Origin: JAGLON01 sp041394985
Lineage (GTDB): Bacteria; Zixibacteria; MSB-5A5; GN15; JAAZOE01
Direction of reading: 5' to 3'
DNA: 64,000 bases
NCBI GenBank assembly: GCA_041394985.1
Contig: JAWLBI010000001.1
Span: 3,720,001 to 3,784,000, forward strand
Every line of letters begins with the position of its first letter. Position 1 is the stretch's first letter. Position numbers and translations under genes: made by a program. The notes beneath the pieces are model-generated. The model was not told the DNA's origin. It worked only from the letters and a program-made list of their open reading frames with translations, and ran no database searches. Positions 51,666 through 61,480 of the stretch are shown here, in pieces.

Positions 51666-52829
51666 TTAGGCGGCTAATTTCTGAGAATCCGTCGTATAGC
51701 CGTTTTTAGGCACCCGCAAGGCGAAGAGCATATCGATGAAAACGATAATCGCTCCGGCAATGAAGGTCGTTTTATAACCGAACATTTCCCATGCCACACC
51801 GCCGACAATCGGAATCACGACTGCCGTGATATGATTGGCGGTCATCCCGAATGACAGGCATCCGGTGAGATCCTCGGGCGTGGATATCTTTCGCAGGTAC
51901 GATTTGAGGGCAATCGAGGAACCGAACATGACGTTATCGAACAGATAGAAGGCGATGAGGAGCGGCAAAAAGGTAATGTAGGCATACCCGCTGAAGATGA
52001 AGACGAGCACGAACGAGCATCCGACCAGTACGGCCCTCTCCCCTACCTTATCACTGAGATATCCCAGGTAGCGATTGGTGAAAAGCGTGATGACGTTATT
52101 GGAGAGCATCACTGCGGAGATGATCGTAATATCAAGGCCGTGATTTTTAACCAGGAGGAAAATGGCAAAGGTCGTAAAGATGTGCCTGCGACATCCGCGA
52201 AGGAATGACAGCGTATAGTAGAGCCAGTATTTTTTCTTGATGGTGACTTTGCGCTGTTCCGATCCGCCTCGGTTGGCGGGCAGCGCGATGGTCAGGTAGA
52301 AACCGACGAGGACGACGGCTCCGCCGATGATATAGAATGTCGTGCGGTAGTCGAGGAACAGGGTCATGCCCATGACAAGGGCGGCGCCGACCAGTCCGGC
52401 GGCTGATTCGAATGATTGCAGACGCCCCTGGGCTTTACCCAGCGCATTGGAATCTGACAGTAACAGTAATTGCGATGAATTCATCGGTTCGAAATAATGG
52501 AATCCGAATGACATGAGGAGCGTGGCGAGGCCGAGCATAACAATCGACGAGGATGCGCCGCAGAGAAGCAAACCGATACCCAGCGTGACAATCGACAATC
52601 CGGCAATCCTGGATTCGGCGAAGTAGAGCGCGAGGGCTCCGACGCCGAAGGCCATCAGGCCGGGGATTTCTCGTACCGCCTGAATGATGCCGACATCGGT
52701 CGGCGCGGCGCCGAACATGTCGACGGCGAAATTGTTGAACATGATGCGCCAGGTGTAGAACCCGATGTACATGGTGACCGACGATATGGTAATCGTCACG
52801 ACCGAGATGCATTTGATACCGAGAGCCAT
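51666..52829 (-). CDS. MFS transporter
   Basis: 387 residues from ATG 52829; a TTG ten codons upstream (52859) is equally without a ribosome site, so the start is uncertain. About twelve membrane helices, with the cytoplasmic loop after TM6 (LPANRGGSEQRKVTIKKK) and the family-type motif NRYLGYLSDKVGERAVL between TM8 and TM9, similar to motif A. Sequence such as FHYFEPMNSSQLLLL recalls a clade of MFS proteins of unknown substrate. Single gene, divergent from the ZIP transporter. Confidence 0.82.
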   Translation of the reverse strand: MALGIKCISVVTITISSVTMYIGFYTWRIMFNNFAVDMFGAAPTDVGIIQAVREIPGLMAFGVGALALYFAESRIAGLSIVTLGIGLLLCGASSSIVMLGLATLLMSFGFHYFEPMNSSQLLLLSDSNALGKAQGRLQSFESAAGLVGAALVMGMTLFLDYRTTFYIIGGAVVLVGFYLTIALPANRGGSEQRKVTIKKKYWLYYTLSFLRGCRRHIFTTFAIFLLVKNHGLDITIISAVMLSNNVITLFTNRYLGYLSDKVGERAVLVGCSFVLVFIFSGYAYITFLPLLIAFYLFDNVMFGSSIALKSYLRKISTPEDLTGCLSFGMTANHITAVVIPIVGGVAWEMFGYKTTFIAGAIIVFIDMLFALRVPKNGYTTDSQKLAA

Positions 52830-52940
52830 AATCGGCACAAGATACGCAAATTCGGGCAATAGTCACGGGAATTTTATAATTCGGCAATACGTATGTGTTC
52901 GACGTATCCGGCGATTCGGGTCGGTTTGGGTCAATATATA

Positions 52941-52969
52941 TTGTTGACTTGCGTATCATCTATTATCTT
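52941..52969 (+). promoter_or_regulatory. Possible promoter of the ZIP transporter gene
   Basis: TTGTTG (52941-52946), 17-nt spacer, TATCTT (52964-52969), 41 nt before the ATG. A TTGACT starting three bases later (52944) has a spacing too short for a normal promoter. Confidence 0.35.
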
Positions 52970-53010
52970 CATAAGAAGTGAATCGAAAATACCAACTATA
53001 AGGGATATAT

Positions 53011-53829
53011 ATGGATCTGTTAGGCAGCTTTTCAGGATTTCATCCCGTAATACAGGCCTTGTTCGGCACCCTCTTCACCTGGTTCATGACTGCGGCAGGC
53101 GCAGCCGGTGTGTTTCTGGCGAAGGAGCCGAAACAGAAGACCATGGATATTCTGCTCGGATTTGCATCCGGCGTCATGATTGCCGCCAGTTATTGGTCGC
53201 TGTTGGCTCCGGCAATCGAGATGTCCGAGGGGAAGGCACTTCCGGCGTGGGTGCCTGCGCTCGTCGGGTTTTTACTCGGTGCTGCTTGTCTGCGGCTCAT
53301 TGATTTGATTCTTCCTCACCTGCATATCGGGATGAAGATGGACGACGCCGAGGGAATTCATACGAGCTGGCGGCGGAGTGTTCTTTTGGTGCTGGCGATT
53401 ACGATCCATAATTTCCCCGAAGGATTGGCGGTCGGCGTGGCGTTCGGCGCGGTGGCGGCGGATTTACCGTCGGCGAGTCTGGCCGGAGCGATTGCGCTGG
53501 CTATCGGTATCGGGATTCAGAATTTCCCCGAGGGATTGGCCGTGTCGATGCCGCTACGGCGTGAAAAGATGTCGCGAGGCAAGGCATTCTGGTATGGGCA
53601 ACTTTCCGGCGTCGTCGAGCCGATTGCCGGGGTTATCGGAGCCGGATTAGTGATTATTGCCGAACCGATTTTACCGTATGCGCTGGCGTTTGCGGCGGGT
53701 GCGATGATTTTTGTCGTGGTCGAGGAGTTGATTCCGGAATCGCAGACGCGGGGGCATTCGGATGCCGCGACGATGGGGGCGATATTGGGATTTGCTGTCA
53801 TGATGACGCTGGATGTGGCGCTGGGGTGA
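53011..53829 (+). CDS. ZIP-family divalent metal transporter
   Basis: 272 residues, about eight helices. Metal-site signatures are doubled: TM4 IHNFPEGLAVG and TM5 IQNFPEGLAVS, plus VVEELIPE near the end. The long TM3-TM4 loop is short of the His-rich stretch seen in eukaryotic members. ZupT-like proteins of this type import Zn2+ and other divalent cations. It is therefore opposite in direction of transport to the CDF exporter at 8012. The start is set by the first Met of the hydrophobic N terminus. Confidence 0.92.
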   Translation: MDLLGSFSGFHPVIQALFGTLFTWFMTAAGAAGVFLAKEPKQKTMDILLGFASGVMIAASYWSLLAPAIEMSEGKALPAWVPALVGFLLGAACLRLIDLILPHLHIGMKMDDAEGIHTSWRRSVLLVLAITIHNFPEGLAVGVAFGAVAADLPSASLAGAIALAIGIGIQNFPEGLAVSMPLRREKMSRGKAFWYGQLSGVVEPIAGVIGAGLVIIAEPILPYALAFAAGAMIFVVVEELIPESQTRGHSDAATMGAILGFAVMMTLDVALG

Positions 53830-53845
53830 TAAGATTATTTTAAAT

Positions 53846-53874
53846 GGCAGGTCCCTTTGGGGACCTGCCCTACA
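53846..53874. repeat. Palindromic repeat, GGCAGGTCCC...GGGACCTGCCCTACA
   Basis: Perfect 10-bp arms with loop TTTG, then CTACA. It lies between the ZIP and YitT genes and could also act as a terminator, though without a T-run. Confidence 0.8.
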
Positions 53875-53904
53875 AGAGGTATCAAATAATATTGTAGGGG
53901 CATA

Positions 53905-54804
53905 ATGGGGATTCCTGAGTTTCAGCGGAAGCAGATAGCGGAGGAGAAACCGTTTTCGGGGAAATGGTTTTTCAACTATACGCTCGTTATTATCGGGGCG
54001 GCTCTGATTGCCGTCGGCTATGTCTTTTTCCTTGTGCCGTACAATATTGTTCCCGGCGGGATGTTCGGGCTCGGAATGGTCCTCAATCATGTGACAGGCC
54101 TGCCTATCGGATTACTGACGCTGTTGTTGAATATTCCCCTCCTCGTCTGGGGTATTCGGTCATTTAATGTATCGTTCGGAGTCAAGTCGTTTCTGGCGAT
54201 CATCGTCGCATCGCTGTCGGTCGATGTGCTGATGCATTTTTACGGGCGGCTGGCGTTGTCGGATGATATACTGGTGTCGTCAATCTTCGGCGGAGTTATC
54301 ATCGGCGCGGCGTTGGCGATTATCCTGAAGGCGAATGCCACCAGCGGCGGGACGAACCTGTTGGCGAAGATGATATCGAAGTATACGAAGATTCAGGTCG
54401 GCCGCAATATGCTGATTATCGACGGATGCATTATCCTGTTGGGGATAATTGTTTTTGAGGATATTAATCTTGCGCCCTATGCGCTGATTGCAATCTTTTC
54501 GATTTCCAAGACCATCGATGCGGTGTTGACCGGTCTGGAAGATAAGAAAGCGGTGTTTATCATTTCCGACAAGCACGAGGAAATCCGCGAGATCATTTTG
54601 GATAAGCTCAATCGGGGCGGCACCTATTTGAATGCGACCGGGCTGTATTTCAAGGAGAATGAAAAGAAAGTCATTTTCTCGGCCCTTTCCCCTCGCGAGA
54701 TGGCCAAGTTACAGCAATATATCAAGGCTGTTGATCCGGAGGCATTCATCACCGTTGTCGACACACACGAGATTATCGGATCGGGATTCAAGCCGTTCGA
54801 ATGA
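53905..54804 (+). CDS. YitT-family membrane protein (DUF2179 C-terminal domain)
   Basis: 299 residues. Five membrane helices with the YitT hallmark FFLVPYNIVPGGMFGLGMVL, followed by LLLNIPLLVWGIRSF and GTNLLAKMISKYT. The C-terminal DUF2179 domain (about 215-295) has AVFIISDKHEEIREIIL and VVDTHEIIGSGF. Function is unknown for the family. AGGGG lies a few bases before the ATG. It stands between a repeat element and a methyltransferase gene. Confidence 0.9.
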   Translation: MGIPEFQRKQIAEEKPFSGKWFFNYTLVIIGAALIAVGYVFFLVPYNIVPGGMFGLGMVLNHVTGLPIGLLTLLLNIPLLVWGIRSFNVSFGVKSFLAIIVASLSVDVLMHFYGRLALSDDILVSSIFGGVIIGAALAIILKANATSGGTNLLAKMISKYTKIQVGRNMLIIDGCIILLGIIVFEDINLAPYALIAIFSISKTIDAVLTGLEDKKAVFIISDKHEEIREIILDKLNRGGTYLNATGLYFKENEKKVIFSALSPREMAKLQQYIKAVDPEAFITVVDTHEIIGSGFKPFE

Positions 54805-54874
54805 TTCTTGTCTTTATATCACACCCTGATTATATTTAAGATTATTCCACGATGCCTAATTGCGAGGTTGTCGT

Positions 54875-55669
54875 ATGCGGCAGTATAGTTCGTATCAGAG
54901 CAATCCCATCCTGGCCGAGTTGTATGATTTGCTTCCTATGCATATCAATCGCCGCGATGTTCCCTTTTATGTCGAGGTGTGCCGACAGGCCAATGGCCCT
55001 ATCGTCGAATTGGGTTGCGGCACCGGGCGGGTTCTCATTCCGGTCGCAGAAGCCGGTTGTAGTATCTTTGGCGTGGACAGTTCGGAGTCGATGCTCAGGC
55101 GGTGCAGGAAAAAAGTCGGGAAATTGACAACTGAACAGCAGGAGCGGATAACATTGATAGAGGCGAGCATGACCGCTTTTTCATTGCCGGAGCAGGCGGC
55201 GCTGGCGATTATCCCGTTTCGGGCGTTTCAGCATATCGTGAGCATGGATGATCAGATGGCCTGTCTGCGAGCGGTTCATGCCAACCTCTTGCCGGCGGGC
55301 AGACTAATCTTTGATCTGTTTCAAGTCGATCCCGCCAGGTTGCAGGCATCCCGGCATAAAACCGAGGTTGAAGATACGCCTGAGTTCGATTTGCCGGATG
55401 GGCGGAAACTTCGCCGCACCAATCGGCTGACGGACCTTCATATGGCCGAACAATGCAATGATGTGGAGCTGATTTATTATCTGACAGACATTGAAGATCG
55501 GACTGAGCGAATCGTGCAATCGTTTCCGATGCGGTACTTTTTTCGATTCGAGGTCGAGCATCTGCTTGCGCGGTGTGGGTTTGCAATCGATTGTATTTAT
55601 GGAAATTTCGACCGGTCGGAACTGGCGGATAATTCGCCGGAGATGATATTTGTCGCCCGAAAGGCGTAA
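54875..55669 (+). CDS. Class I SAM-dependent methyltransferase
   Basis: 264 residues from ATG 54875 (GAGG about 7 nt upstream; a TTG five codons earlier is not used). The SAM motif is IVELGCGTGRVLIPVAEAG with the following acidic strand GVDSSESML. Motif AIIPFRAFQHI and LLPAGRLIFDLFQ complete the core. A tail of about 100 residues (FPMRYFFRFEVEHLLARCGF) resembles the family that acts on small molecules. Substrate unknown. It follows the YitT gene by 70 nt and may be co-transcribed. Confidence 0.85.
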   Translation: MRQYSSYQSNPILAELYDLLPMHINRRDVPFYVEVCRQANGPIVELGCGTGRVLIPVAEAGCSIFGVDSSESMLRRCRKKVGKLTTEQQERITLIEASMTAFSLPEQAALAIIPFRAFQHIVSMDDQMACLRAVHANLLPAGRLIFDLFQVDPARLQASRHKTEVEDTPEFDLPDGRKLRRTNRLTDLHMAEQCNDVELIYYLTDIEDRTERIVQSFPMRYFFRFEVEHLLARCGFAIDCIYGNFDRSELADNSPEMIFVARKA

Positions 55670-55743
55670 AGTCTCGGCAATTGTTATTTTTCCATGAGCG
55701 TCCCAGCTCAATATCACATTTACATGAGTATATGGAACTTCTT

Positions 55744-55771
55744 TTGGGATTTTTCGTTTACACAGTATAGC
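55744..55771 (+). promoter_or_regulatory. Possible promoter of the RND pump operon
   Basis: TTGGGA (55744-55749), 16-nt spacer, TATAGC (55766-55771), 43 nt before the GTG start. Confidence 0.3.
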
Positions 55772-55814
55772 ATTGCGGATTAATTTAGTCTACTTTTTCT
55801 AAGGTGAGGAAATC

Positions 55815-56918
55815 GTGAATATATCGAGATTGTCAAATAGCCTGTTACTGGTTCTGTTGCTTGCGGTTAGTTCGGTCGCTTCTGGACAGGGCATGGTTCT
55901 TGTCGAGACTGAACCGGTCGGCAGCCGGTCGTTTCATGATCAGATATCGCTGATCGGCCGTACATCGGCCAAAATCAGCAGTAATATCGTGTCCGAAATC
56001 TCCGGCCGGGTGGCCGAGATAAACAGCGACGAGGGCACCTGGGTGGCCAAAAACAGGCCGCTTATTTCTATCGATTCTCATAGACTGGCTCTCGCCTTGA
56101 AAGCGAAAGAAGCCGAGACTCAGCAGGCTCGCATTAATGCCGATTTGGCAAAATCGGATAAGGCGCGCGCGGTGGAATTGCGCAATCAAAATTTGATTTC
56201 CTCGACGGCGTTAGATTCGGCGGTGGCATGGGAGTCTATTCAGGTAGCCCGCTATGAGCAGCTTGAGGCCGAGCGTGGTCGGATGGCGTATGATTTCGAT
56301 AATTCGGTTATTCGTGCGCCGTTCAGCGGTTATACCGGCCGCAAATTGATAGATGTCGGTGAGTGGGTCGAACCGGGTCAGGCAGTATATGAGATGGTTG
56401 ACCTGTCGACGATCAAAGTCACGGTCGACCTGCCGGAAAAATACTTCGGGCATCTGCAAGCGGGGAGTTCGGCTATTGTTACCGTGACTAACGGTAAGCA
56501 AACGGAGATGACCGGTCGGGTGACCGGAATTTCGCCGAATGCATCGCAGGACACGCACACATTTCCGGTTATCATAGAGATTGATAATTCCACCGGTCGG
56601 TTGGCCGGAGGAATGCTCGTGCGGGCGACGCTGACATTGAACGAACAGTTTACATCTCTGGCGGTGTCCAAGGACGCCATCGTTCGCCAGGGCAATCAGA
56701 CGATGGTCTATACCATCAATGAAGGCAAGGCGGCTCCGATACCTGTGACGGTCAAATCAGTCGACGGTGATATTTTGGCGGTCGAATCGCAGATGTTACA
56801 GGCCGGTATGCCGGTTGTCGTGCGCGGTAATGAAAGAATTTATCCGGGCGCGGCCGTCACTGACGGCAGTCAGCCTCCGGCGCCATCCGAAACCGCATCA
56901 CTCGACAGCGAAGGCTAA
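55815..56918 (+). CDS. RND efflux periplasmic adaptor (membrane fusion protein)
   Basis: 367 residues starting at GTG 55815, with GAGG at a normal distance. Signal peptide 1-24. Barrel-sandwich halves (VSEISGRVAEINSDEGTWV and SVIRAPFSGYTGRKLIDVGE) flank a helical hairpin (AKEAETQQARINADLAKSDK and QVARYEQLEAERGRM). A beta-barrel and membrane-proximal domain follow (ITVTLPEK-like VTVDLPEKYFG, FPVIIEIDNSTG). It links an RND pump to an outer-membrane channel. The pump gene starts 28 nt downstream; no TolC gene is in the window. Confidence 0.92.
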   Translation: MNISRLSNSLLLVLLLAVSSVASGQGMVLVETEPVGSRSFHDQISLIGRTSAKISSNIVSEISGRVAEINSDEGTWVAKNRPLISIDSHRLALALKAKEAETQQARINADLAKSDKARAVELRNQNLISSTALDSAVAWESIQVARYEQLEAERGRMAYDFDNSVIRAPFSGYTGRKLIDVGEWVEPGQAVYEMVDLSTIKVTVDLPEKYFGHLQAGSSAIVTVTNGKQTEMTGRVTGISPNASQDTHTFPVIIEIDNSTGRLAGGMLVRATLTLNEQFTSLAVSKDAIVRQGNQTMVYTINEGKAAPIPVTVKSVDGDILAVESQMLQAGMPVVVRGNERIYPGAAVTDGSQPPAPSETASLDSEG

Positions 56919-56946
56919 AAACCTCAGTAATCAAGGAATCCAGCGC

Positions 56947-59900
56947 GTGAGTCTCATACAAACATCCATCAAATATCCGGTATCGGTTATCGTTGCCGTG
57001 GTCATCACGGTCATCGCCGGGTATATCGCCCTCAAATCAGTACCGGTGCAGTTGACTCCCGAGGTCGAGCGGCCGGTCATCAATGTTACGACTGTCTGGC
57101 CGGGGGCCTCGCCGAATGAGGTCGAGAAGGAAATCGTCGACAAACAGGAGAAGTACCTCAAGTCTATCGAGGGCGTTCTGAAGATGACGTCTTCTTCGGA
57201 GAGCGGTGTCGGGACAGTCACGCTTGAGTTTCCGGCCGGGACGGATATCGAGGGGGCGTTCATTCGCGTGTCCAATAAGTTAAACGAGGTGCCGTCGTAT
57301 CCGGTGACATCGGAACAGCCGACGATTACGACATCGGGACCATTCGATAATGCTATCGCATGGTTTGTCATTAAGACGACCGACAGTACGCAGTATTTGC
57401 CGCATATCAAGACTTTTTTGGAGAATCAGGTAAAGCCGCGACTGGAGCGAATCGAGGGTATTTCATCGATTAATGTATTTGGCGGGCTCGAGGAAGAGCT
57501 CCATGTAACGTTTAATCCGGCGGCGCTGGCATCATCGGGCATAACGATCAATCAGTTGACCAATGCCCTGCAGTCGGAGAACCGGGATATTTCGGGCGGT
57601 GATTTTTCCGAGGGAAAGCGGCGGTATGTCGTCCGCACGGTGGCTCGGTATGAGTCAATCGAGGCGGTCGAGCAGACCGTCGTCGCAATGAAAAACAATG
57701 TCCCGATTCGAGTCAAGGATATTGCCGATGTGACACTGGCGTATGAAAAGCCGCAGGCATTGGTGCGGCATTTCGGAAAGACATCCATTGCATTCAATGC
57801 TCAGCGACAGGTCGGGGCGAATGTGATCGATGTCATGAATCGGCTGCTGGCCGAAGTGGAAAACGTGAATAAGGAATTGATGGCCTCGCGGAATATGCAC
57901 ATCGACAATGTGTATTCGCAGACGGTGTATATCAATTCGGCCATCGATTTAGTGTTTTCGAATATATATCTCGGCGGTTTTCTTGCGGTGCTGACGCTGT
58001 TTCTGTTTTTGCGATCGAAGTCGGCCATTGTCGTTATTGCAATGTCGATTCCGATTTCGATTATTGCTACATTTCTGGCGATGAAGCTGTTTGGACGATC
58101 GATCAATGTGATTTCGCTGGCAGGTATGGCCTTCGCGGTCGGTATGGTCGTCGATAGTTCAATTGTAGTGCTGGAGAATATTTACCGGCATCTCCAGATG
58201 GGAAAAAATAAATTTAAGGCGGCGCTGGATGCGGCGCAGGAAGTCTGGGGCGCGCTGTTGGCCTCGACAGTGACGACGATTGCAGTCTTTCTGCCCATTA
58301 TGTTCATTCAGGAACGCGCCGGGCAGTTGTTTAAGGATATCGCCATCGCGATCAGTGCGGCTATCGGTATCTCGCTGTTGGTATCGATTACGGTTATCCC
58401 TTCGCTGTCGGCTCGAATATTGAATGTTTCAAAGAAACTGTCCGATGAGTCCAGAAAATCACTTCTCAATCGTCTGGCAGACAAGATTTCGCAGTTCGTC
58501 GACTTCATCAATCGGAACAATAAACGACGGCTGGTGACGCTCAGCGGTATCGTCATCGTGTCGATGGGTTTGACGGTGTTGCTTGTTCCGAATACGGAAT
58601 ATTTGCCGAACGGGAATCAGAATTTCGTGTTCGGGATGACCTTTCCTCCCCCGGGATATAATATCGACGAGGTGATTTCGATCGGGAGATCGGTCGAGAG
58701 TCAGCTCGAATACCTGTACAAGTCCGAAACGCCGGATGAGGATTTACCGGGCGGCGGCGTGGATAATTTCTTCTTCGTTTCGACACCGAATCAGGCATTC
58801 ATGGGTTTGCGGTCAAAGGATCCGCAGCGGGCGAAGGAACTCGTTCCGGTAGCGAATAAGGCACTGCAGACGGTTCCGGGCGGATTTGGATTCGCCAATC
58901 AGGCCTCGATTTTCGGCGGCGGCTTCGCCGGTACCCGGTCAATTCAGATCGATGTCACCGGACCGGAATTCACGAAAATTATCAGCCTCGCGCAGGGGAT
59001 GTTACAGTCGGTGCCTCAGGCATTGCCCGGCGCCTACCCATCCCCTGTGACTGCGATTGACCTGGGCAGTCCCGAGGTGCATGTCTATCCGGATCGCATT
59101 CGTGCAGCGGATGTGGGATTGACGGTTCGCGAAATCGGATCGGCGGTGAATGCTCTGGTCGATGGAGCGATTGTATCGGATTATTATCACAATGAAAACG
59201 AGATTGATGTCATCCTGCGGGCTGATAATTCCTGGTCGGCGCACACGCAGGATATCGCTCAGTTGCCGCTGTCGACACCGACCGGCGAATTGATTACGCT
59301 CGGTGATGTCGCGGATATCGTTCAGATGCAGGGACCGGTCAATATCAGCCATGTCGAGCGCCAGCGTGTGGTGTCGATTCAAACATCGGTGCCGGATGGT
59401 GTCGCCCTCGAAGAGGCGATGAATATTATTAATGACAAAGTCGTGCAGCCGCTGCGTGACCAGAATCAATTGGGATCGCTGTATGATGTGAAATTGTCCG
59501 GCGCGGCCGATGACTTGACGAAATTGCGTCGAGAGTTATTCACCGACTTTAATCTGGCGATTCTCTTGACCTATCTCCTGCTGGCCGCGCTGTTCCAGTC
59601 GTTCACCTATCCCCTCGTGGTTATGGTGACGGTACCGCTGGCGACATTCGGCGGAGTACTGGGGCTTGATATCATTCAGATGTTCGATTCGAATCAGCAG
59701 CTCGATATCCTGACGATGCTCGGTTTTGTCATATTGGTCGGTACCGTGATTAATAACTCGATTCTCATCGTGTACCATGCGATACAACTGATGCGCGAGG
59801 GTATGACATCGTACGATGCAGTAAAGGAATCCGTTCGTGTTCGCGTGAGGCCGATTTTCATGTCGACCTCGACCTCGGCTCTGGGTATGCTGCCGCTGAT

Positions 59901-60093
59901 CGTCATGCCGGGAGCCGGTTCGGAATTGTACCGGGGACTCGGCGCGGTGGTTGTCGGCGGTCTGGCGGTTTCTACGATTATTACACTGGTGCTGACGCCA
60001 CTCGTGTTCACCTATGCGATAGAATTCGTGGCGCGGTTGCGGTCGCTGTTCGGGATGCGGGTGTCGACGGTTGATAAGGTGCCGGAGGCATAA
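56947..60093 (+). CDS. RND-family efflux permease (AcrB/HAE1-like)
   Basis: 1048 residues from GTG 56947, which follows AAGGA at about 9 nt; an open frame upstream overlaps the adaptor gene and is not used. The length and layout match HAE1-type pumps: TM1 at the N terminus (ASIKYPVSVIVAVV-like SIKYPVSVIVAVV), two large periplasmic loops, twelve helices. The TM4 proton-relay motif reads GMVVDSSIVVLENI, so the first of the usual Asp pair is kept and the second is Ser. Known relatives export drugs, lipids or solvents; specificity cannot be told. Confidence 0.93.
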   Translation: MSLIQTSIKYPVSVIVAVVITVIAGYIALKSVPVQLTPEVERPVINVTTVWPGASPNEVEKEIVDKQEKYLKSIEGVLKMTSSSESGVGTVTLEFPAGTDIEGAFIRVSNKLNEVPSYPVTSEQPTITTSGPFDNAIAWFVIKTTDSTQYLPHIKTFLENQVKPRLERIEGISSINVFGGLEEELHVTFNPAALASSGITINQLTNALQSENRDISGGDFSEGKRRYVVRTVARYESIEAVEQTVVAMKNNVPIRVKDIADVTLAYEKPQALVRHFGKTSIAFNAQRQVGANVIDVMNRLLAEVENVNKELMASRNMHIDNVYSQTVYINSAIDLVFSNIYLGGFLAVLTLFLFLRSKSAIVVIAMSIPISIIATFLAMKLFGRSINVISLAGMAFAVGMVVDSSIVVLENIYRHLQMGKNKFKAALDAAQEVWGALLASTVTTIAVFLPIMFIQERAGQLFKDIAIAISAAIGISLLVSITVIPSLSARILNVSKKLSDESRKSLLNRLADKISQFVDFINRNNKRRLVTLSGIVIVSMGLTVLLVPNTEYLPNGNQNFVFGMTFPPPGYNIDEVISIGRSVESQLEYLYKSETPDEDLPGGGVDNFFFVSTPNQAFMGLRSKDPQRAKELVPVANKALQTVPGGFGFANQASIFGGGFAGTRSIQIDVTGPEFTKIISLAQGMLQSVPQALPGAYPSPVTAIDLGSPEVHVYPDRIRAADVGLTVREIGSAVNALVDGAIVSDYYHNENEIDVILRADNSWSAHTQDIAQLPLSTPTGELITLGDVADIVQMQGPVNISHVERQRVVSIQTSVPDGVALEEAMNIINDKVVQPLRDQNQLGSLYDVKLSGAADDLTKLRRELFTDFNLAILLTYLLLAALFQSFTYPLVVMVTVPLATFGGVLGLDIIQMFDSNQQLDILTMLGFVILVGTVINNSILIVYHAIQLMREGMTSYDAVKESVRVRVRPIFMSTSTSALGMLPLIVMPGAGSELYRGLGAVVVGGLAVSTIITLVLTPLVFTYAIEFVARLRSLFGMRVSTVDKVPEA

Positions 60094-60499
60094 GACACAA
60101 GGGACCTGCCCTACAAAGATGGGTTCCCGCCCGTAATGAATCTGTTAACCTCCCCCTAGCCCCCTCCTTGGTAAGGAGGGGGGATAAGAAAACACGCCCC
60201 GTCCGCCCGGCAAAGATGGCAGATTTGGAGACAAATCTGCCCTACAATTTCCTGACCCCCTCCTTGATATGGAAGGGGTATAAGAAAACACACCCCGTCC
60301 GCCTAGGCGGAGCACCCCTCTAAAGAGGGGATGTTAATTCATCGTGCAAATAGACGATTGCATCATCTATGCTACTGAGATCACAATTATTTTGATTTCC
60401 CTGCGCTATTGAGATTAAACGATATTATATAAAGCTTGCCAGCCACCGGGCGTATTCCGTATTTTTCAATAGTCACAAATCCCGTATAGCGAGGTGTGT
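60094..60499. repeat. Nest of dispersed repeats between the RND pump and the dikinase-regulator gene
   Basis: Contains a half GGGACCTGCCCTACA element (60103), a CCCCCTCCTT/AAGGAGGGGG hairpin (60160-60182), two copies of a 24-nt unit ATAAGAAAACAC(G/A)CCCCGTCC plus GCC (60184-60207 and 60280-60303), a perfect GGCAGATTTG/CAAATCTGCC hairpin with CTACA tail (60218-60246), CCGCCTAGGCGG (60299-60310) and a CCCCTC/GAGGGG hairpin (60315-60330). From 60345 the sequence is AT-rich leader. No gene seen. Confidence 0.75.
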
Positions 60500-61324
60500 A
60501 TGAGCGATCAGGTCGAATTTCCGCCTATTTATATCGTTTCCGGAGGGACTGGCGACAGCGGCATGCGATTAGTCGAGTCGGTGCTGGTTCAGTATCCCGG
60601 CGTCGAAATGCCGATTCACAAGCGTGTGCATGTATACAGCAAAGAGCAAATCGATACGGTCATCGCGGAGGCGCAGGCAACGAATGGGACTATCGTGCAC
60701 ACGCTGGTCAGCTATGAATTACGGAAATACCTGCGGGCGGCGGGGAAAAAACTTCATATCACCACAATTGACCTCATGCATGACCTGTTCATTCGATTAG
60801 ATAAGGTACTGGACAGGAAGCCGATCGAGAAGCCGGGGTTGTATCGAGCCATGCGCCAGAGCTATTTCGACCGGATCGATGCCATCGATTTCACGCTCAA
60901 GCATGATGACGGCAAATATTTTCAGGAATTGCACGAGGCCGATATCGTCATCACCGGAGTTTCGCGAACCGGCAAGACGCCGCTCAGTATGTACCTCGCC
61001 GTTCAGGGCTGGAAAGTCGCCAATGTCCCGATAACGGTCGACACACCGGTGCCTGAGGAGATCGCGCTCATTGATCGTAAGCGAGTGTTCGGTTTGAATA
61101 TCGACCTGGACCAGATTCTCGATTTCCGCCACAAGCGGCAGGAAAAGATGGGAATCGGGACCTCGTCGGATTACACCAACCCGAAGGCGGTGTACGAGGA
61201 ACTCGAGTTTGCCTTGGGATTGTTCAAAAAATACCGCTTTTCGATTATCGATGTGACCAATAAACCGATCGAATCGAGCGCCGGGGAGATTATCGAGAGT
61301 ATTACGAGGCGCCTGGAAGACTAA
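60500..61324 (+). CDS. Pyruvate-dikinase/PEP-synthase regulatory kinase-pyrophosphorylase
   Basis: 274 residues from ATG 60500 (GAGG 5 nt upstream; a GTG two codons earlier is less likely). N-terminal IVSGGTGDSGMRLVESVL and the P-loop GVSRTGKTPLSMYLAVQG near residue 155 are the signatures of the DUF299/PPDK-regulatory family. Known members phosphorylate and dephosphorylate a Thr of pyruvate phosphate dikinase or PEP synthase, using ADP and pyrophosphate. The target dikinase gene is not in the window. Single gene after a repeat nest. Confidence 0.92.
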   Translation: MSDQVEFPPIYIVSGGTGDSGMRLVESVLVQYPGVEMPIHKRVHVYSKEQIDTVIAEAQATNGTIVHTLVSYELRKYLRAAGKKLHITTIDLMHDLFIRLDKVLDRKPIEKPGLYRAMRQSYFDRIDAIDFTLKHDDGKYFQELHEADIVITGVSRTGKTPLSMYLAVQGWKVANVPITVDTPVPEEIALIDRKRVFGLNIDLDQILDFRHKRQEKMGIGTSSDYTNPKAVYEELEFALGLFKKYRFSIIDVTNKPIESSAGEIIESITRRLED

Positions 61325-61480
61325 TACAATTTATACCGCTAAAGGTAACAAGGCACATCCCGTATGACGGGCTTTTCCGATTTTTCCGAAATCGGACCTA
61401 AATGTATTGACAGGCCAGACAGGCTTTGGTACATTCTCATGGCGATAGTGCCGTTGGATTGTTTTTAGGGGTGTACGGTC

